Assembly: GCF_007002745.1 (NCBI RefSeq)
Contig: NZ_SGNY01000002.1
Coordinates: 62,001-126,000, forward strand
DNA length: 64,000 nucleotides
Reading direction: 5' to 3'
Origin: Martinezella rhizogenes
GTDB taxonomy: Bacteria > Pseudomonadota > Alphaproteobacteria > Rhizobiales > Rhizobiaceae
Shown here: piece after piece, positions 61,276 through 64,000 of the stretch
Layout of the letters: each line of letters begins with the position of its first letter
Numbering within the stretch: position 1 is the first letter of the stretch
Translations under genes and position numbers: made by a program
The notes under the pieces: generated by a model
The model's input: the letters and a program-made list of their open reading frames with translations, nothing else
Database searches by the model: none
Told to the model about the DNA's origin: nothing

Positions 61276-62836
61276 GCTGGGCGGCTCCCGAATGTGACGT
61301 GTGAATGCCGCCCATCAAAAGGCCGATCTTTTCAAGCGTCATCTCTTCCACCGGATGGGCATCGGAGAGCTTGCCATCGGAAATGACCGCGATATTGGTG
61401 GCGACCTCGAAGATTTCATCGAGATCCTGGCTGATGACGATGACGGCCGAGCCAGCCTTGGCAAGATCGACCAGCGCCTGGCGGATACGGCTTGCCGCCC
61501 CTGCATCCACACCCCAGGTCGGCTGATTGACAACAAGCACCGCCGGCTGACGGTCAAGCTCGCGCCCGACGATGAACTTCTGGAGATTGCCACCGGAAAG
61601 CGATCCCGCCAGCGGATCGGCACCGCTCTTGCGCACATCCATGGTTTCCGAAATGCGCCGCGCCGCCGCCCGGATGGCCGAGCCGCGGATGATACGCAGG
61701 AAACCGCCGGTCAGAAACGCCTTGCGGTCGGAACGCGCCCGCGCCAGCAACAGATTGTCGGAAAGGCTCATGCCGGGAACCGCAGCGTGACCGTGGCGCT
61801 CCTCCGGCACGAAACCGGCACCCATCAGACGCCGGCCATTGATGCCGATGCGACCAACCGGCTTGCCGCGCAGATGGATGGCGTCATTATTATAAACGGG
61901 ATATTCGCCAGAGAGTGCATCGAACAGCTCGCCCTGCCCGTTTCCGGCCACTCCGGCAATCGCCAGCACTTCACCGGCGCGTACATTCATTGAAATCGAC
62001 TTCAAGGCCACAGCAAAAGGCGTACGCGGCGCAACCGAAAGCCCCATGACCTCGATCTGCGGTGCACCGAGCGCCTCGCCCGTTGCGCGCGAAACACTGG
62101 CGACATCGCTGCCGACCATCATGCGCGCCAACGACGCCGGCGTTTCCTTGCGCGGATCACACGCTCCCGTCACCTTGCCGTGACGCAAGACGGTGGCGCG
62201 ATCACAGATGCGCTGCACTTCTTCGAGGCGATGGCTGATATAAAGCACCGAGCGGCCTTCGGCCTTCAGCTTTGCCAGCGTCTCGAACAGCTTGTCGGCC
62301 TCCTGCGGCGTCAAAACCGAGGTCGGCTCATCGAGAATGATCAGGCGCGGGTTCTGCAACAAAGCGCGGACGATCTCGATGCGCTGGCGCTCGCCGACCG
62401 AAAGATCGGCCACATGCGCATTGGGATCGAGCGGCAGACCATAGGCCCGCGACAACGTTTCCGCCTCCTTGGCAATTTCCTTCAGCGAAATTTTCGGGTC
62501 GAGCGACAGGGCAATGTTTTCAGCAACCGTCAGCGCCTCGAACAGGGAAAAATGCTGGAAGACCATGCCGATACCGAGCCTGCGGGCCTCGCTGGGCGAG
62601 CCCACGGAAACCGGCTGGCCTTGCCAGATGATGTCGCCTTCCGTCGGCGCAAGGACGCCGAACAGCATCTTGACCAGCGTCGACTTGCCGGCACCGTTTT
62701 CACCCAGAAGCGCATGGATTTCGCCCGGCGCAATATCGAGATCGATACCGTTGCAGGCGGCGAAATTGCCGAACAGCTTTGTCAGCTTGCGAACCGACAG
62801 GAGAGGCGTGGCCTCTGGCGCCAGATTTCCAGTCAC
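61265..62836 (-). CDS. BMP/nucleoside ABC transporter ATP-binding protein (two ABC domains)
   Basis: 523 aa from GTG 62836 with AGAGGGG 5 bases upstream. Two ABC domains as in RbsA-type proteins. The first (residues 10-245) is complete: Walker A GENGAGKST (45-53), signature LSVGERQRIEIVRAL, Walker B LIILDEPTSVL and the SHRLEEV H-loop. The second (265-510) is degenerate: the Walker A region is GVAGNGQGELFDAL without the Lys-Ser/Thr, although LSGGNLQKFIVGREL and VLVVNQPTWGVD are retained. This asymmetry is typical of the family; only the first site should be fully active. First gene of the nucleoside-uptake operon. Confidence 0.94.
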   Translation of the reverse strand: MTGNLAPEATPLLSVRKLTKLFGNFAACNGIDLDIAPGEIHALLGENGAGKSTLVKMLFGVLAPTEGDIIWQGQPVSVGSPSEARRLGIGMVFQHFSLFEALTVAENIALSLDPKISLKEIAKEAETLSRAYGLPLDPNAHVADLSVGERQRIEIVRALLQNPRLIILDEPTSVLTPQEADKLFETLAKLKAEGRSVLYISHRLEEVQRICDRATVLRHGKVTGACDPRKETPASLARMMVGSDVASVSRATGEALGAPQIEVMGLSVAPRTPFAVALKSISMNVRAGEVLAIAGVAGNGQGELFDALSGEYPVYNNDAIHLRGKPVGRIGINGRRLMGAGFVPEERHGHAAVPGMSLSDNLLLARARSDRKAFLTGGFLRIIRGSAIRAAARRISETMDVRKSGADPLAGSLSGGNLQKFIVGRELDRQPAVLVVNQPTWGVDAGAASRIRQALVDLAKAGSAVIVISQDLDEIFEVATNIAVISDGKLSDAHPVEEMTLEKIGLLMGGIHTSHSGAAQHAH

Positions 62837-63035
62837 TGATCCCCTCTTTCACCGGCTGTCCACGCTTTCTTCGAAGCATTTCAACAACAGTGGTCATTGT
62901 TCCCAATCCGGCGGCAATGCGTATGCAATGCTACGGGACCATGATTTATTGATAACCGTTTTGCTGCTGCGCACAACAGAAAAAGAAACTGCTTAAATGC
63001 AATTTGCACAAGCAATAAACGGCTTTAGATTTTTC

Positions 63036-63761
63036 TTACTTCGCACCGAGCGAGGGGAAGAACTGCAAGATTCCACCGATGCAATAAAGATAGATGCCGC
63101 TCGTCACGAATGCGATCACCGCCCATGTCGGCGTTTCGAAATGCGCCAGCAGCGCATAACCGCCAAGCGCGCACCAGACGAACACGACGGCCAGATTGAG
63201 CGGACGCAACCTCTTCACCCGCACCGGATGCAGGAAGTTGATCGGCAGGAATGTCAGGAAAACCGAAACGGTGACGACAGTCATGGCCGTGGTTGCACTC
63301 GCGTCCATGACGAACAGCGTGAAAACCACCATGTTCCACACGACCGGGAAACCCGAGAAGAAATATTCATCCGTCTTCATGCCCATATCGGCATAATAAA
63401 TGGCGCTAGAGACCACGATCATGCCGGCGGCCACAAAGGACAGCGGCTCGCCGATCATGCCGCTCTGGTAAAGCGCAAAGGCGGGCAACAGCACATAGGT
63501 GACGTAGTCGATGATATTGTCGAGCGTATCCCCGGACCAGTTGGGCAGAACTTCCTTCACCCGTACCTTGCGGGCGATGGGTCCGTCGATACCATCGACC
63601 AGAAGCGCAAGCCCCAGCCACCAGAACATATCGACGAAACGATGCTCGGCAGCGGCGACGACGCCGAGAAAAGCCAGGAACGAACCGGACGCCGTGAGCA
63701 TATGCACGGAAAAGGCGCGGATTTCCGCGTAGGGAACACGCTTGTAGTTGAAAATTTTCAT
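63036..63761 (-). CDS. pcs: Phosphatidylcholine synthase
   Basis: 241 aa from ATG 63761 (start chosen by resemblance to Sinorhizobium Pcs, MKIFNYKRVPYAEIRAFSVH). It joins CDP-diacylglycerol and choline directly to phosphatidylcholine. The CDP-alcohol phosphotransferase signature is visible as DGIDGPIARKVRVKEVLPNWSGDTLDNIIDYVTYVLLPAF (a modified DG-x2-AR-x8-G-x3-D-x3-D that defines the Pcs subgroup). About eight membrane segments, WWLGLALLVDGIDG, AAGMIVVSSAIYYAD and FPVVWNMVVFTLFVMD among them. The choline pathway is characteristic of Rhizobiaceae and needed for plant interaction in Agrobacterium. Confidence 0.95.
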   Translation of the reverse strand: MKIFNYKRVPYAEIRAFSVHMLTASGSFLAFLGVVAAAEHRFVDMFWWLGLALLVDGIDGPIARKVRVKEVLPNWSGDTLDNIIDYVTYVLLPAFALYQSGMIGEPLSFVAAGMIVVSSAIYYADMGMKTDEYFFSGFPVVWNMVVFTLFVMDASATTAMTVVTVSVFLTFLPINFLHPVRVKRLRPLNLAVVFVWCALGGYALLAHFETPTWAVIAFVTSGIYLYCIGGILQFFPSLGAK

Positions 63762-63970
63762 GGTCAGCGTCTGCGCCCCGCTTTTCATCCGCCTTGTTCA
63801 TTCCGGTATGCGGCCATTCACCACGCTTTGCAACCGGCTCAATCCGCTTATCCTAAGACTAATATAGTGGCGCAACCAACGAATGTTTGCGCCCGGATGT
63901 TCCGGCGTCCAAGTGGATTTACCGGCGCAAAGCCTCTATGATGCTCTGGAAATTACAACGGATCAGGACC

Positions 63971-64000
63971 ATGAGACACTTCGATATCGCCATCACCGGT
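63971..64000 (+). CDS. Start of a gene cut by the right edge (probable Rossmann/FAD-type protein)
   Basis: Only ten codons are visible from ATG 63971, M-R-H-F-D-I-A-I-T-G, preceded by GGATCAGGACC. A start of this kind (charged, then D-I-A-I-T-G) often opens an FAD- or NAD-binding fold, but too little sequence is present for a real call. Confidence 0.4.
   Translation, partial: MRHFDIAITG

Overview
The window reads as a chromosomal segment of a Rhizobiaceae alphaproteobacterium, most likely the Agrobacterium tumefaciens complex. Supporting signs are GC-rich coding sequence, a phosphatidylcholine synthase (pcs), a class II (B12-dependent) ribonucleotide reductase tail, a Mur-type operator before mntH, a sigma-54 promoter before glnB-glnA, an IalB-type invasion protein, and intergenic palindromic repeats typical of Rhizobiales. 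The genus call rests on gene content and protein resemblance read by eye; no database search was run. I see no rRNA, tRNA, CRISPR array, insertion sequence or prophage.

Layout. 1-4.2 kb: end of nrdJ, an AT-rich islet with two unrecognised genes, mntH with its operator, a VOC protein and a small membrane protein. 4.2-12.5 kb: an MsbA-like ABC exporter, an AI-2E/PerM-family permease, a GNAT enzyme, a DUF2336 protein, a coupled nitroreductase-flavin reductase pair and an exported repeat protein. 12.5-18.5 kb: thrS, an Fe-S scaffold-yidD-DUF1697 operon, folE, hisI and a patatin phospholipase. 18.5-26.5 kb: CBS, rhomboid, PAS, tandem PilZ, transglutaminase-like peptidase, DUF1489, sdaA and a 33-residue membrane peptide too short for routine gene calling. 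26.9-32.6 kb: a phosphodiester glycosidase, an entericidin-like lipoprotein, a formyltransferase next to a methylenetetrahydrofolate reductase homologue, a LysR regulator, a DUF1127 protein and a GbdR-like regulator. 32.9-38.7 kb: NAD(P)HX repair enzyme, glnB-glnA, an EamA exporter, hspQ and ialB. 39-45 kb: a periplasmic muropeptide/oligopeptide-binding protein (probable YepA), a DsbA-family protein, an EamA transporter and an SDR-AraC pair. 45.4-52.5 kb: mfd-sdhE divergent from recG, then a ParE/RHH toxin-antitoxin pair with a palindromic operator. 52.5-57 kb: DUF502, GNAT-glmS (overlapping) and glmU. 57.2-63.8 kb: a FadR-type regulator, a four-gene BMP-type (probably nucleoside) ABC transporter and pcs. 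The last 30 bases start another gene.

Common themes are nitrogen and amino-sugar metabolism (glnB, glnA, glmS, glmU), envelope and peptidoglycan functions (yepA, pcs, rhomboid, YidD), and DNA repair (mfd, recG). The least explained material is intergenic. There are two ~185-bp elements built from ~60-bp inverted arms around a conserved centre, lying in opposite orientations. There are two ~120-bp multi-hairpin repeats, and several other palindromes, mostly in gaps between convergent genes. Several operator-like palindromes precede regulators or transporters.
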